From Mycobacterium sp. DL (GTDB taxonomy: Bacteria > Actinomycetota > Actinomycetes > Mycobacteriales > Mycobacteriaceae), in the NCBI RefSeq assembly GCF_039729195.1, contig NZ_CP155796.1, positions 434,001 through 498,000 of the forward strand: 64,000 bases of DNA, written 5' to 3'. Below the pieces are notes generated by a model that saw only the letters and a program-made list of their open reading frames with translations, was not told the DNA's origin and did not search any database. Positions 15,909 through 24,606 of the stretch are shown here, piece by piece (position 1 is the first letter of the stretch; the number at the start of each line of letters is the position of its first letter). The position numbers and the translations under genes are program-made.

Positions 15909-16717
15909 GAGGCGGCCTGGGCGTCAGCGGCCCATTCCTCGGTGACGCGCTGCTTCTGCTCACCGATCACCTGGTTGAGGTGCGACGCTTTGGGCCACCC
16001 GTAGTACGCCGCGAAATGTAATGCCAACTCGTCCATTTCATCGAAGGAGATGTCCCGGCTCTTCAGCGCGGCGTAGACATGGCTCAGGATCGGATACGGC
16101 GCGTCCTGGAAGGCCACGCACGCCACAGTGACCAGGCGCCGCTCCTTCATTCCGAGGCCCGGCCGCAGCCACATCTCGCCGAAGACGAAGTTGAGGATGC
16201 CCGCTCCCTGGTACGGGTTGTCCCGCAGCGGCGCATAGGGCAGGCAGTTGACGTCCTTGAAGGCCTGCTCGCCGACGGCAAGTCGTTCCTCCGGATCACT
16301 CGGAGTTCCCAGCGGCAGCAGCGATTCCGGGGGCGGCACCTGCAGTCCCCGCTCTCGCTGGATGCGCTCCCATTGCTCGTCGACGACCATGTTGAACCGG
16401 GACGCCTTCGGCCATCCGGCGTACACCGCAAAATGCAGTACGGTCTCCCGCATTTCGACGATCGACAGGTCGCCACTGTTGAGTGCCCCGTAGACATGGT
16501 CACGCAGCGGTGTCTCGGCGTCGGCGTCGGCGACGCATGCCAGCGTGACGAAGCGACGCTCCCGGCGGGTCAGGCCCGGCCGTGGCCACACCTCGGCGAA
16601 GACGAACTCGAGGAGGCCGGCCGTGGCGGGTGTGTGATCGTCAGGAGCGGGAAAGGTCATCACGTCGGCGAAGACGTTCTCGCCCCGTTCGAGACGGTCG
16701 TTGTGGTTGGTGGTCAT
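15905..16717 (-). CDS. Carboxymuconolactone decarboxylase-fold protein with two tandem CMD domains
   Basis: The 270-residue protein contains two copies of the CMD fold. The first copy (about residues 5-135) has RERRFVTLACVADAD, DHVYGALNSGDLS and LHFAVYAGWPKASRFN. The second (about 140-262) has KERRLVTVACVAFQD, SHVYAALKSRDIS and LHFAAYYGWPKASHLN. Neither copy has the CxxC redox pair of AhpD-like members, so a decarboxylase or lactone-acting role is more likely than peroxidase. The start at 16717 is supported by GAAGGAA upstream. An in-frame ATG at 16735 is possible. It lies between an SDR and the ALDH gene in one operon. Its substrate is unknown and the duplicated form may act as a pseudo-trimer of dimers. 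Confidence 0.85.
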   Translation of the reverse strand: MTTNHNDRLERGENVFADVMTFPAPDDHTPATAGLLEFVFAEVWPRPGLTRRERRFVTLACVADADAETPLRDHVYGALNSGDLSIVEMRETVLHFAVYAGWPKASRFNMVVDEQWERIQRERGLQVPPPESLLPLGTPSDPEERLAVGEQAFKDVNCLPYAPLRDNPYQGAGILNFVFGEMWLRPGLGMKERRLVTVACVAFQDAPYPILSHVYAALKSRDISFDEMDELALHFAAYYGWPKASHLNQVIGEQKQRVTEEWAADAQAAS

Positions 16718-16740
16718 ATCATTCCTTCGGGGCATGGGGC

Positions 16741-17544
16741 TCACCGCAGGGTGACGCCGGCATCCACTTTGAATTCCAGCCCGGTGACATACCGGGACTC
16801 GTCGGAGGCCAGGAAGAGCACGGCATTGCTGATGTCGATCGCCTCGGCCATCACGATCGGCAGCGCGTTCATGAAGAGCGGGGCCAGGTCGGGTCTGCCC
16901 TCTGCCAGCAGGCTGTGCAGAGAGTCGGGACGCATGCCTGTCTCGACACCGGTGGGATGCACCGTGTTGACCCGGATGTTCACGGCGGCAAGCTCGTTGG
17001 CCAACGATCGGCTCAGTCCGACGACGCCGTGTTTGGACGCGGTGTAGGGCAGGTGCAACGGGGTGCCCTTCAGCCCGGCGGCCGAGCTGATGTTGATCAG
17101 GCTGCCGCCGCGCTCCTGCATGTGGGGAAGCGCTGCGGCGCAGGTGTTCCACGTGCCGATCAGGTTGACGTCGACGACGGTGCGCCACTGCTCAGAGGTC
17201 GTGGTGTCCCAGGTGCCCGCGGTGAGCACGCCGGCGTTGGCGACCGAGGCGTCGAGGCCGCCCAACTTCGCCACCCCGTCGTCGACCGCAGCCGACAGCG
17301 CTGCGCCGTCGCGCACGTCCACGATGTGGACGACCGCCCGCCGGCCATGCGCTTGGACCAGGCGTGCCGTCTCGTCCAGATCCTCGGACGTGGCCAGGGG
17401 GTACTCGATCTCCGGCAGCGACTCGCAGATGTCGACCAGGATCAGGTCGGCACCTTCCTCGGCCAGCCGCACTGCATGGCTGCGCCCCATACCGCGCGCG
17501 GCTCCGGTGACCAGCACCCGCTTGCCCGCGACGCGGCCGCTCAT
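16741..17544 (-). CDS. Mycofactocin-coupled SDR-family oxidoreductase
   Basis: The protein has 267 residues and the subgroup-specific cofactor loop TGAARGMGRSHAVRLAEEGADLI, the NAG motif (SVANAGVL), Tyr167 and Lys171 (YTASKHG), and the tail ASDESRYVTGLEFKVDAG. It is closely related to the SDR at 10430 and to its direct neighbour at 17541, so three paralogues lie within 8 kb. The start codon ATG overlaps the stop of the preceding gene (ATGA, 17541-17544). It probably oxidises an alcohol intermediate of the same pathway with mycofactocin as electron acceptor. Genes for mycofactocin synthesis are not in the window. Confidence 0.87.
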   Translation of the reverse strand: MSGRVAGKRVLVTGAARGMGRSHAVRLAEEGADLILVDICESLPEIEYPLATSEDLDETARLVQAHGRRAVVHIVDVRDGAALSAAVDDGVAKLGGLDASVANAGVLTAGTWDTTTSEQWRTVVDVNLIGTWNTCAAALPHMQERGGSLINISSAAGLKGTPLHLPYTASKHGVVGLSRSLANELAAVNIRVNTVHPTGVETGMRPDSLHSLLAEGRPDLAPLFMNALPIVMAEAIDISNAVLFLASDESRYVTGLEFKVDAGVTLR

Positions 17545-18371
17545 AGTTTGTTGCAGAAGCCGGCGTCGACCGGGAAGGTGACCCCGGTGACGTACTTGGC
17601 GGCGTCGGAGACGAGGTAGGCGATCGCCGCGCTGATGTCCTCGGGTTCGAGCATCCCGACCGGCATCGGGTTCTGCAGGTGTGGCCCACCGTCGGGATAG
17701 TTCTCGAGGAAGGCGGCCATCGCCGGGTTGTTGGCCATCATGGTGTTCACCGCGGTCGGATGCACGGTGTTGACCCGGATGCTGTAGGGCGCAAGGGCAT
17801 TGGAAAGGGTGCGCATCAGCCCGACGATGCCGTGTTTCGAGGCGGCGTAGCCGAGTCCGCCACCTTGCATGCCGCCGAAACCCCTCAGTCCGGCGGTGGA
17901 ACTCGTGAACACGATCGACCCCCCACGTTCCCCGGCGATCAGGTGCGGGACGGCTGCCCTGGCGGTGTGAAAGGAGCCGACCAGGTTGACATCGATCACG
18001 TCGGTCCACATGGCGAGCTCTTCATCGATTGTCAACTCACGGAAAGCCATCGACGCGATGCCCGCGTTGGCGCACACGATGTCGAGACGCCCGAAGTGCT
18101 CGACTCCGGCGGTCAGGGCTGCGTCCAGCGCGTGGAAGTCTCGAACGTCGGCGACCGAGGCCAGCATCTTGGCGCCCTGGGCCTCGACCAGCGCGACGGT
18201 CTCGTCGAGTTCGTCGGTGGAGGCCATCGGGTAGCCGTTGGATGCGATGTCGGCACAGATGTCGATGCCGATGATGTCGGCGCCTTCGGCGGCCAACCTG
18301 ATCGCGTGGCTGCGTCCCTGGCCGCGCGCGACTCCGGTGATGAAGGCGACTCTGCCGTCCAACGATTTCAC
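17541..18371 (-). CDS. Mycofactocin-coupled SDR-family oxidoreductase, first gene of the operon
   Basis: The 276-residue protein has the motif TGVARGQGRSHAIRLAAEGADIIGIDIC, NAGIA, and catalytic Tyr175/Lys179 (GYAASKHG) preceded by an unusual glycine-rich loop FGGMQGGGLG. The tail VSDAAKYVTGVTFPVDAG is family-typical. It heads the minus-strand operon SDR-SDR-CMD-ALDH. Upstream lies a 40-base operator and a divergent TetR gene, so this operon is under separate control from the P450 and the SDR at 10430. Specificity is unknown. Relatives include carveol dehydrogenase and other terpenoid alcohol dehydrogenases. Confidence 0.87.
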   Translation of the reverse strand: MKSLDGRVAFITGVARGQGRSHAIRLAAEGADIIGIDICADIASNGYPMASTDELDETVALVEAQGAKMLASVADVRDFHALDAALTAGVEHFGRLDIVCANAGIASMAFRELTIDEELAMWTDVIDVNLVGSFHTARAAVPHLIAGERGGSIVFTSSTAGLRGFGGMQGGGLGYAASKHGIVGLMRTLSNALAPYSIRVNTVHPTAVNTMMANNPAMAAFLENYPDGGPHLQNPMPVGMLEPEDISAAIAYLVSDAAKYVTGVTFPVDAGFCNKL

Positions 18372-18388
18372 TGTTTCTTCCTCGCCTC

Positions 18389-18428
18389 GGATAACCGTGT
18401 TACTGCGGGTACAGTAACCGGGTTATCC
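18389..18428. promoter_or_regulatory. 40-bp operator with 17-bp arms between SDR operon and TetR gene
   Basis: GGATAACCGTGTTACTG (18389-18405) and CAGTAACCGGGTTATCC (18412-18428) form an inverted repeat with 15 of 17 pairs and a six-base spacer. Each arm carries a GGTTA/TAACC element. It lies in the gap between the divergent start codons at 18371 and 18464, where a TetR repressor would control both genes. Confidence 0.8.
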
Positions 18429-18463
18429 AGTGGTGGCAAGAGTGAGACGAGGTGGTCGGTCCG

Positions 18464-19081
18464 ATGCAGCAGGTCTCCGGTGGGGACGCCAGGATCCTCG
18501 GGATCGTCGTGGAGATCCTGGAGACCGACGGCTATGACGCCGTGCAGCTCCGCGAGGTGGCGCGGCGCGCCCGCACGTCGCTGACCACGATCTACAAGCG
18601 GTATCCCACTCGTGACGAACTGATCCTGGCCGCGTTGGAAGCGTGGATGGAGGAGAACCGCTACGCCGGGATCACCCCGCACCCCCGCGAGGTGGGGGAG
18701 TCGCTCTACACCGCCCACATGCGGGTGTTACGTGCACTGTTCGAACCGTGGGAGCAGCACCCGGCGATGCTCGCCGCGTTCTTCCGCGCCAGGTCCGCAC
18801 CCGGTGGTCAGCGGCTTCTGCGGCGCGGCCTGGACGTGGTCGTCCCGACAGTGCTGGAACTTCTTGTCGGAGTGGACGACGACTTCGTCGCCGACCTCGA
18901 CAGGATCATCGCCAGCCTGGTGTACGGCCTGCTCGGCAGATTCGCGGCCGGGGAGATCGACATCACCGAGATCCTGCCGACGCTCGACCGCACCGTGTAC
19001 TGGCTCACCACCGGATACGAAGCCGCCCGCGTGGGTAGCCAAGGAATTTCTTCGGGTGGTTCCGGGGTTCCTGAGCATTGA
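18464..19081 (+). CDS. TetR-family regulator of the SDR-SDR-CMD-ALDH operon
   Basis: With ATG at 18464 the protein has 205 residues. GTG at 18452 is also in frame, but the purine-rich GACGAGG overlaps it, which favours the ATG. The helix-turn-helix VQLREVARRARTSLTTIYKRYPTRDELILAAL is clear near residues 25-56. Regulators with TIYKRYPTRDELI are common next to mycobacterial lipid and steroid genes. It is divergent from the SDR operon across a 40-base palindrome, and 34 bases upstream of a cutinase gene in the same direction. It likely represses the operon and itself. Confidence 0.87.
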   Translation: MQQVSGGDARILGIVVEILETDGYDAVQLREVARRARTSLTTIYKRYPTRDELILAALEAWMEENRYAGITPHPREVGESLYTAHMRVLRALFEPWEQHPAMLAAFFRARSAPGGQRLLRRGLDVVVPTVLELLVGVDDDFVADLDRIIASLVYGLLGRFAAGEIDITEILPTLDRTVYWLTTGYEAARVGSQGISSGGSGVPEH

Positions 19082-19115
19082 TGCCGCCGGCAGAGATGAC
19101 CAAGGGAGACCCACG

Positions 19116-19829
19116 ATGTCCGATCGCCACTCTGTTCGACGAGCACTGGTCCTGGCGGGGGCGGGCGGCGTTGCTGCTGCCGGCCTCATAGGCCCGGGCG
19201 CGGCAGAAGCCTACGCAGCCGAATCCTGTCCCGACGTGGAAGTGGTGTTCGCCCGCGGTACAGCAGAACCTGCAGGTTTGGGCCGCGTCGGCCAGGCATT
19301 CGTCGACGAACTGCGCAATGACCTCGGCGGTCGCGATCTCGGCGTGTACGCGGTCAACTACCCGGCGTCCTACGACTTCCTGCAGTCCGCGCCCCAAGGC
19401 GCCGACGACGCAAGCGCGCACGTCCAAGCCACCGTCGCCTCCTGCCCCGATACGAGCATCGTGCTCGGCGGCTATTCGCAGGGCGCCGCGGTCATCGACC
19501 TCATCGCCGCAGATCCCAACGCGACCTTCGGGTTCGGTCGTCCGATGCCGGCGACTGTCGCCGGCCATGTCGACGCGGTGGCGGTCTTCGGAAATCCGTC
19601 CGGAAAGATCGGCCGACCTCTGACAGCGATCAGCCCGCTGTACGGCGCGAAGACCGTCGACCTCTGCAACGGTGCCGATCCGGTGTGCTCGGACGGAGAC
19701 GACCGACCGTCGCACAGCCTGTACGCAGAATCCGGATTGACAAGGCAGGCAGCAGATTTTGTGTCCGGGAAGCTCGCAGCTGCCGGCACCTCCGAGGTGA
19801 TGACGAACGCCTCGGGCACGGTGAACTGA
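19116..19829 (+). CDS. Secreted cutinase-family esterase
   Basis: The 237-residue protein starts with a twin-Arg-containing signal sequence (RHSVRRALVLAGAGGVAAAGLIGPGAAEAYA) and a predicted AEA/AYA cleavage near residue 33. The mature part has the cutinase signature: CPDVEVVFARGTAEPAGLG, nucleophile Ser121 in GGYSQG, Asp188 in CNGADPVCSDG and His200 in PSHSLY. Cysteines flank these positions as in the family (C38/C110, C184/C191). Mycobacterial cutinase-like proteins hydrolyse lipid esters outside the cell. GGGAGA upstream supports ATG at 19116. It follows the TetR gene closely and may be read through from it. Confidence 0.92.
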   Translation: MSDRHSVRRALVLAGAGGVAAAGLIGPGAAEAYAAESCPDVEVVFARGTAEPAGLGRVGQAFVDELRNDLGGRDLGVYAVNYPASYDFLQSAPQGADDASAHVQATVASCPDTSIVLGGYSQGAAVIDLIAADPNATFGFGRPMPATVAGHVDAVAVFGNPSGKIGRPLTAISPLYGAKTVDLCNGADPVCSDGDDRPSHSLYAESGLTRQAADFVSGKLAAAGTSEVMTNASGTVN

Positions 19830-19884
19830 CCGTACGTGCGCGGTTCCTCCACGATGTAGGACGCCAACGTGCGACAGTGCCGAG

Positions 19885-21393
19885 GTGAGGCACAGCGTGG
19901 CGGTGATCGGTGCCGGACCGGGCGGTCTGGTCACCGCGCGCTGGCTCATCGCTCAGGGATTCGAACCGACGATCTTCGAGCAGGCGGCGACTCTCGGCGG
20001 GCAGTGGACAGGCCTGCTCGGTTCCAGTGGTGTCTGGCCGACCATGCATACCAACACCAGCAGGATCCTCACCGCGTTCAGCGATCTCACCCACGAGGGT
20101 GAGCAGTCGTTTCTCGCCGGCGCCGATATCCTCGACTACCTCCGCCGCTATGCCGGGGTCTTTGATCTCGACCAACGGATTCGGTTGTCTACCAGAGTCA
20201 CCCGCGTGCGACGAGAGTCGGACAGCCCGTCGGCGCGCTGGGTCGTCGAGTGTGGCGCGATCGCCGAGAACTTCGACCGGGTTGTCATCGCCAGCGGTCG
20301 ATTCCAGAGACCGACCATCCCTGCGGTGACCGGCCTGGACAGCTTCTCCGGCTCTGAGGCGGCGATCTCGACGTATGACTACCGCGGGGCGGAGCCCTAC
20401 CGCGGCAAGCGGGTCCTCGTGGCGGGTTGCGCTGTGAGTTCGTTGGAGATAGCCGCGGAACTGGCTCAGGGGGGTGCTTCTCGCGTCGTGGTGACACAGC
20501 GGCGACAGCGCTACGTGTTGCCCAAGTTCGCGGCCGGAGTGCCGTCGGACCATCGGATCTTCACCAGGTACGGCGCCCTTTCCAACGAGAGTCTGCCCGC
20601 TGCCGAAGTCGACCGGCAGCTGCGGGAGATAGTCGTGGAGGCCGGTGGCAGCCCGGAGCAGTACGGAGCACCGCAGCCGAACCCGTCACTGTCTGCAGCC
20701 GGCGTGACGTTGAGCCAGCAGTACCTACCGCTGGTCGCCGAGGGGCGGATCACCATCCGTCCGTGGTTGACCGCGGTGTCGGGCCGGGACGTGTTTTTTG
20801 GTGACGCTGGACGCGAGACCTTCGACGGCATTCTCTTCGGCACCGGCTTCCAACTCGACCTTCCGTACCTGAGTGAGGCGCTCACACGAACCGTCGACCT
20901 CGACGCGGTTCATCTGGACGCCGACCGCTACACCTTCCATCCTGATCTTCCCGGGCTGGCGTTCGTCGGAATGTGGGACCAGTCGGGCGGCTACTTCGTG
21001 CCGCTGGAACTGCAGGCACGATGGATCGCCTACACGTGGGGCGGCGTCATCGCACCCCCGGATCCAGCCCGGCAACACTGCGCGGTGGCGGCGTATCGAG
21101 CGCGCCGCGGCCTGCCGCAGAAAACCCGGATGAATCTCGCCGCCATCACCTTTGCCCGCGCTGCAGGATGTGAGCCGCAGGTGAGCAACTGGCCCGAGCT
21201 CAGTCGTGCGTTGATGTTCGGTCCGTTGGCGCCCAGCTGCTTTCGGCTCGAGGGGCCCGACGCGCTGCCCGATGCCGCGAAGGAGTTTGCCCGCGAAGCC
21301 GCTGCCTTCGGGGCGATCCGCTCCAACGAGCTCACCGAGCGTGAACAGAGGTACTGGGATCTGATACGGGATCAGCCGTCGTCGGCTTCGTGA
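19885..21393 (+). CDS. FAD-dependent monooxygenase, flavin-containing monooxygenase type
   Basis: This 502-residue protein has an N-terminal FAD-binding GAGPGG motif (residues about 9-14), an EQAATLGGQW stretch typical of FMO and Baeyer-Villiger enzymes, and a second Rossmann motif (RVLVAGCAVSSLEIAAEL) for NADPH. The FMO fingerprint FxGxxxHS is degenerate: FSGSEAAISTYDY lacks the His. A Baeyer-Villiger activity is therefore uncertain. The GTG start has no strong ribosome binding site. It stands between cutinase and a LysG-like regulator, all on the plus strand. A role in oxidising ketones or amines is possible. Confidence 0.8.
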   Translation: MRHSVAVIGAGPGGLVTARWLIAQGFEPTIFEQAATLGGQWTGLLGSSGVWPTMHTNTSRILTAFSDLTHEGEQSFLAGADILDYLRRYAGVFDLDQRIRLSTRVTRVRRESDSPSARWVVECGAIAENFDRVVIASGRFQRPTIPAVTGLDSFSGSEAAISTYDYRGAEPYRGKRVLVAGCAVSSLEIAAELAQGGASRVVVTQRRQRYVLPKFAAGVPSDHRIFTRYGALSNESLPAAEVDRQLREIVVEAGGSPEQYGAPQPNPSLSAAGVTLSQQYLPLVAEGRITIRPWLTAVSGRDVFFGDAGRETFDGILFGTGFQLDLPYLSEALTRTVDLDAVHLDADRYTFHPDLPGLAFVGMWDQSGGYFVPLELQARWIAYTWGGVIAPPDPARQHCAVAAYRARRGLPQKTRMNLAAITFARAAGCEPQVSNWPELSRALMFGPLAPSCFRLEGPDALPDAAKEFAREAAAFGAIRSNELTEREQRYWDLIRDQPSSAS

Positions 21394-21459
21394 CGACGTG
21401 CGACCCGTCGGGGCGATAACGTGACCTGACAAGACACCTTCCAAAGGGCGTGAACACCC

Positions 21460-22341
21460 ATGACCGATCGGCAGCCCACCGGCCTCGACGCCGGTCAACT
21501 GGCGGCGTTGTCGGCGGCGGTCGAGTTCGGCAGTTTCGAGTCCGCCGCCGAGCATCTCCATGTCACCCCCTCGGCGATCAGCCAGCGCATCAAGGCGCTC
21601 GAGCAACGGGTCGGCCAGGTTCTAGTCCTGAGGGAAAAGCCCTGTGCGGCAACAGCTGCAGGAACACCGCTGCTCAGGCTGGCCGCTCAGACGGCGCTGC
21701 TGCAGGCCGAGGCGCTCGCCGAGATGAGCGGCGGCTCCACCGACCGGACCCGAATTGCGCTGGCCATCAACGCCGATTCGATGGCCACGTGGTTCACCGG
21801 GGTCCTCTCGAAGCTGCCCGAGGTGTTGTTCGACATCCGCATCGAGGATCAGGACCACTCCACCCGGCTACTCCGTGAGGGCGTGGTGATGGGTGCGGTG
21901 ACCACCGAACGCAGCCCGGTCAGCGGGTGCCGGGTTGAGGCGCTCGGGGTGATGCGCTATCTGCCGGTCGCGACCCCGGAGTTCGTGACGCGTTTCCTGC
22001 CTGACGGACTGACCGCCGATGCCGCCGCGACGGCGCCGTCGCTGGCCTGGAACCGCGACGATGCCCTGCAGGATCAACTGGTACACAAAGTGCTCCGCAG
22101 GAGCGTCCGGCGGCCGGTCCACTACATCCCCACCGCGGAGGGCTTCGGCGCGGCGGTGCGCGCCGGTCTGGGTTGGGGCATGTACCCGGAGCAGCTCATC
22201 GACGGGACATTCGTCCCGATCACCGGCCAGCATCTCGACGTCCCGCTGTACTGGCAGTGCTGGAAGCTGGACAGCTCGACGGTCACACAGGTCACCGGGG
22301 CGGTTCGAGCGGCCGCGACGGGCCTGCTGCGCAGTCGGTGA
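21460..22341 (+). CDS. LysR-family regulator of the ArgP/LysG type
   Basis: The 293-residue protein begins with a LysR helix-turn-helix (LAALSAAVEFGSFESAAEHLHVTPSAISQRIKALEQRVGQVLVLREKP). The ending and the central LAINADSMATWFTGVL match the ArgP/IciA/LysG subgroup, which senses basic amino acids and switches on the exporter LysE/ArgO. In M. tuberculosis the homologue is divergent from lysE. Here no exporter lies next to it: the upstream gene is the co-directional monooxygenase and the downstream gene is cobF, 13 bases away. It could act on a distant exporter gene. No LysR box was identified by eye. Confidence 0.85.
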   Translation: MTDRQPTGLDAGQLAALSAAVEFGSFESAAEHLHVTPSAISQRIKALEQRVGQVLVLREKPCAATAAGTPLLRLAAQTALLQAEALAEMSGGSTDRTRIALAINADSMATWFTGVLSKLPEVLFDIRIEDQDHSTRLLREGVVMGAVTTERSPVSGCRVEALGVMRYLPVATPEFVTRFLPDGLTADAAATAPSLAWNRDDALQDQLVHKVLRRSVRRPVHYIPTAEGFGAAVRAGLGWGMYPEQLIDGTFVPITGQHLDVPLYWQCWKLDSSTVTQVTGAVRAAATGLLRSR

Positions 22342-22354
22342 CAGAATCGCTGAC

Positions 22355-23131
22355 ATGCCCGCGCAGGTGAAGGTCCGCATCCTCGGCGTCGGCATGGGTC
22401 CGCAACACGTCACCCCTGAGGTCGCCGAAGCGCTGCGGGCCGCGGACTACGTGCTGGCCGCCGAGAAAACCGACGACGACCCGCTGCTCGCCCTGCGACG
22501 CGAGATCGTGCGTGCGCACCCGGGTCCGGACGGGCCGATCGAAGTAGTCGCCGTCCGTGACCCTGAGCGCGACCGCTCCCCGGGACTGACCTCGAGTGGC
22601 TACGAGGCCGCTGTCACCGACTGGCACGCCGCCCGCGCGGCGGAGTACGCCGCGCACCTGACCGAGCGTGGTGGCACGGCCGCGTTCCTGGTGTGGGGTG
22701 ATCCGTCGCTCTACGACTCGACGATCCGGATCGTCGAGAAGGTGCGAGACCATTTGACGCTCAGCTCGGTGGGCCTGGACTACGACGTACTCCCCGGCAT
22801 CAGCGCGCCACAACTGCTCGCGGCCCGGCACCGCATCGTCCTGCACGAGGTCGGTCGCCCCGTCCACGTCACGACCGGCCGCCGGCTACAGGAGGCGGTC
22901 GCCGCCGGCCTCGACAACATCGTCGCGATGCTCAATCCGCCCCCCGAGCGTCTCGACTTCACCGGGCTGGCGGACTGGACGATCTGGTGGGGCGCCAACC
23001 TCGGGGCCGCGGGTGAGCGCCTGGTCACCGGACGTCTCGGTGACGTGGTCGCCGCCATCGGCGAGGCCAGGGCCGCCGCGGAGGTGCAGGACGGCTGGGT
23101 GATGGATCTGTTCCTGGTGCGCAAGACCTGA
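22355..23131 (+). CDS. cobF: Precorrin-6A synthase (deacetylating) CobF
   Basis: This 258-residue methyltransferase of the tetrapyrrole family has an N-terminal VRILGVGMGPQHVTPEVAEALRAADYVLAAEK and the FLVWGDPSLYDSTIRIVEKV and LPGISAPQLLAARHRIVLHEVGRPVHVTTGRR blocks specific to CobF. The enzyme methylates C1 of precorrin-5 with loss of acetate in aerobic cobalamin synthesis. Its last base is the first base of cobQ (TGATG), so they are translationally coupled. cobF is absent from M. tuberculosis, which fits a free-living species able to make B12 aerobically. Confidence 0.92.
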   Translation: MPAQVKVRILGVGMGPQHVTPEVAEALRAADYVLAAEKTDDDPLLALRREIVRAHPGPDGPIEVVAVRDPERDRSPGLTSSGYEAAVTDWHAARAAEYAAHLTERGGTAAFLVWGDPSLYDSTIRIVEKVRDHLTLSSVGLDYDVLPGISAPQLLAARHRIVLHEVGRPVHVTTGRRLQEAVAAGLDNIVAMLNPPPERLDFTGLADWTIWWGANLGAAGERLVTGRLGDVVAAIGEARAAAEVQDGWVMDLFLVRKT

Positions 23132-24606
23132 TGGCCGGCCTGCTGGTCGCCGGCACCACGAGTGACGCCGGCAAGAGCGTGGTCACCACCGGCCTGTGCC
23201 GCGCACTGGTCCGCCGGGGGCTGAAGGTGGCGCCGTACAAGGCGCAGAACATGTCCAACAACTCCATGGTGTGTGTCGGTCCCGATGGCGCGGGTGTGGA
23301 GATCGGGCGGGCGCAGTGGGTGCAGGCCCAGGCGGCACGCGCGACGGCTGAGGCCGCGATGAACCCGGTGCTGCTCAAGCCGGGCAGCGACCGCCGCAGC
23401 CATGTGGTGTTGATGGGACAGCCGTGGGGCGAGGTGTCCTCGTCGGACTGGCTGGAGGGCCGGCGTGCGCTGGGTGTGGCCGCACACGCCGCCTTCGACG
23501 ATCTGGCCTCGCGCTATGACGTCGTCATCGCCGAGGGCGCCGGTAGTCCTACCGAGATCAACCTGCGTGCAGGCGATTACGTCAACCTCGGGCTTGCCCG
23601 GCATGCCGGCCTGCCCACGGTGGTGGTCGGCGACATCGACCGGGGCGGGGTCTTCGCGGCGTTCCTCGGCACCGTTGCCCTGCTCTCGCCCGAGGACCAG
23701 GCGCTGATCGCGGGGTTCGTCGTGAACAAGTTCCGCGGCGACCTGGACCTGCTGACGCCGGGTCTGCGCGATCTGGAACGGGTGACCGGCAGGCGGGTCT
23801 ACGGCACGCTGCCCTGGCGACCGGACATCTGGCTGGACTCCGAAGACGCCCTCGAACTGCAGGGGCGACGCTCACCACGACCGGGCGCGCGCCGCGTCGC
23901 GGTGGTGCGACTGCCGCGGATCAGTAACTTCACCGACGTCGACGCCCTCGGGCTGGAACCCGATCTCGACGTCGTATTCGCCTCTTACCCAAGCGCTCTC
24001 GCGGACGCCGATCTGGTGGTGCTGCCCGGCACCCGCTCCACGATCGCCGACCTGGCGTGGCTGCGGTCCCGAGGACTGGACCGCGCCGTGCTGGCGCATG
24101 CTGCGGCGGGTCGTCCGGTGCTCGGCATCTGCGGCGGGTTCCAGATGCTGGGTCGCGTCGTCCGTGATCCCGACGGCATCGAAGGTGCCACCGCCGAGGC
24201 GGAGGGGCTCGGGCTCCTCGACGTCGAGACGAATTTTGTTGCTGCCAAAGCACTTCGGCTGCCCGAGGGAGATTGGCTCGGCGCGCCGGCCGGCGGCTAT
24301 GAGATCCACCACGGGCGGATTACCCGCGGTCCCGGCGTCGACGATTTCCTCGGTGGGGCACGGGCCGGACAGGTGTTCGGCACAATGTGGCACGGCGCGC
24401 TCGAGGGCGACGCCCTGCGTGCACGGTTCCTCAGCGAAGCTCTCGGCCTGGCCTTCTCGGGTGTCTCGTTCCCGAGTGCCCGCGAGGAACGTCTCGATCT
24501 GCTGGGCGATCTCGTCGAAGAACATCTCGACGTCGACGCCCTGATCGAGTTGATCCGTGGCGGTTCCCCTGCGGGTCTGCCCTTCCTGCCGCCGGGAGCG
24601 CCGTGA
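23131..24606 (+). CDS. cobQ: Cobyric acid synthase CobQ
   Basis: The 491-residue amidotransferase has an N-terminal ATP-binding dethiobiotin-synthetase-like domain (GTTSDAGKS at residues 8-16, then [10 protein letters not shown]) and a C-terminal class I glutamine amidotransferase domain with nucleophile Cys334 in LGICGGFQ and a His in YEIHHGR. It amidates four side chains of adenosylcobyrinic a,c-diamide with glutamine as donor. The length is normal. It overlaps cobF by one base at its start and cobK by four at its end, so the four genes form one operon. Confidence 0.95.
   Translation: MAGLLVAGTTSDAGKSVVTTGLCRALVRRGLKVAPYKAQNMSNNSMVCVGPDGAGVEIGRAQWVQAQAARATAEAAMNPVLLKPGSDRRSHVVLMGQPWGEVSSSDWLEGRRALGVAAHAAFDDLASRYDVVIAEGAGSPTEINLRAGDYVNLGLARHAGLPTVVVGDIDRGGVFAAFLGTVALLSPEDQALIAGFVVNKFRGDLDLLTPGLRDLERVTGRRVYGTLPWRPDIWLDSEDALELQGRRSPRPGARRVAVVRLPRISNFTDVDALGLEPDLDVVFASYPSALADADLVVLPGTRSTIADLAWLRSRGLDRAVLAHAAAGRPVLGICGGFQMLGRVVRDPDGIEGATAEAEGLGLLDVETNFVAAKALRLPEGDWLGAPAGGYEIHHGRITRGPGVDDFLGGARAGQVFGTMWHGALEGDALRARFLSEALGLAFSGVSFPSAREERLDLLGDLVEEHLDVDALIELIRGGSPAGLPFLPPGAP

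Noticed and set aside
18732..19115. Extended N-terminus of the cutinase
   Set aside because: It overlaps the TetR gene in another frame. The signal peptide and ribosome binding site fix the start at 19116.
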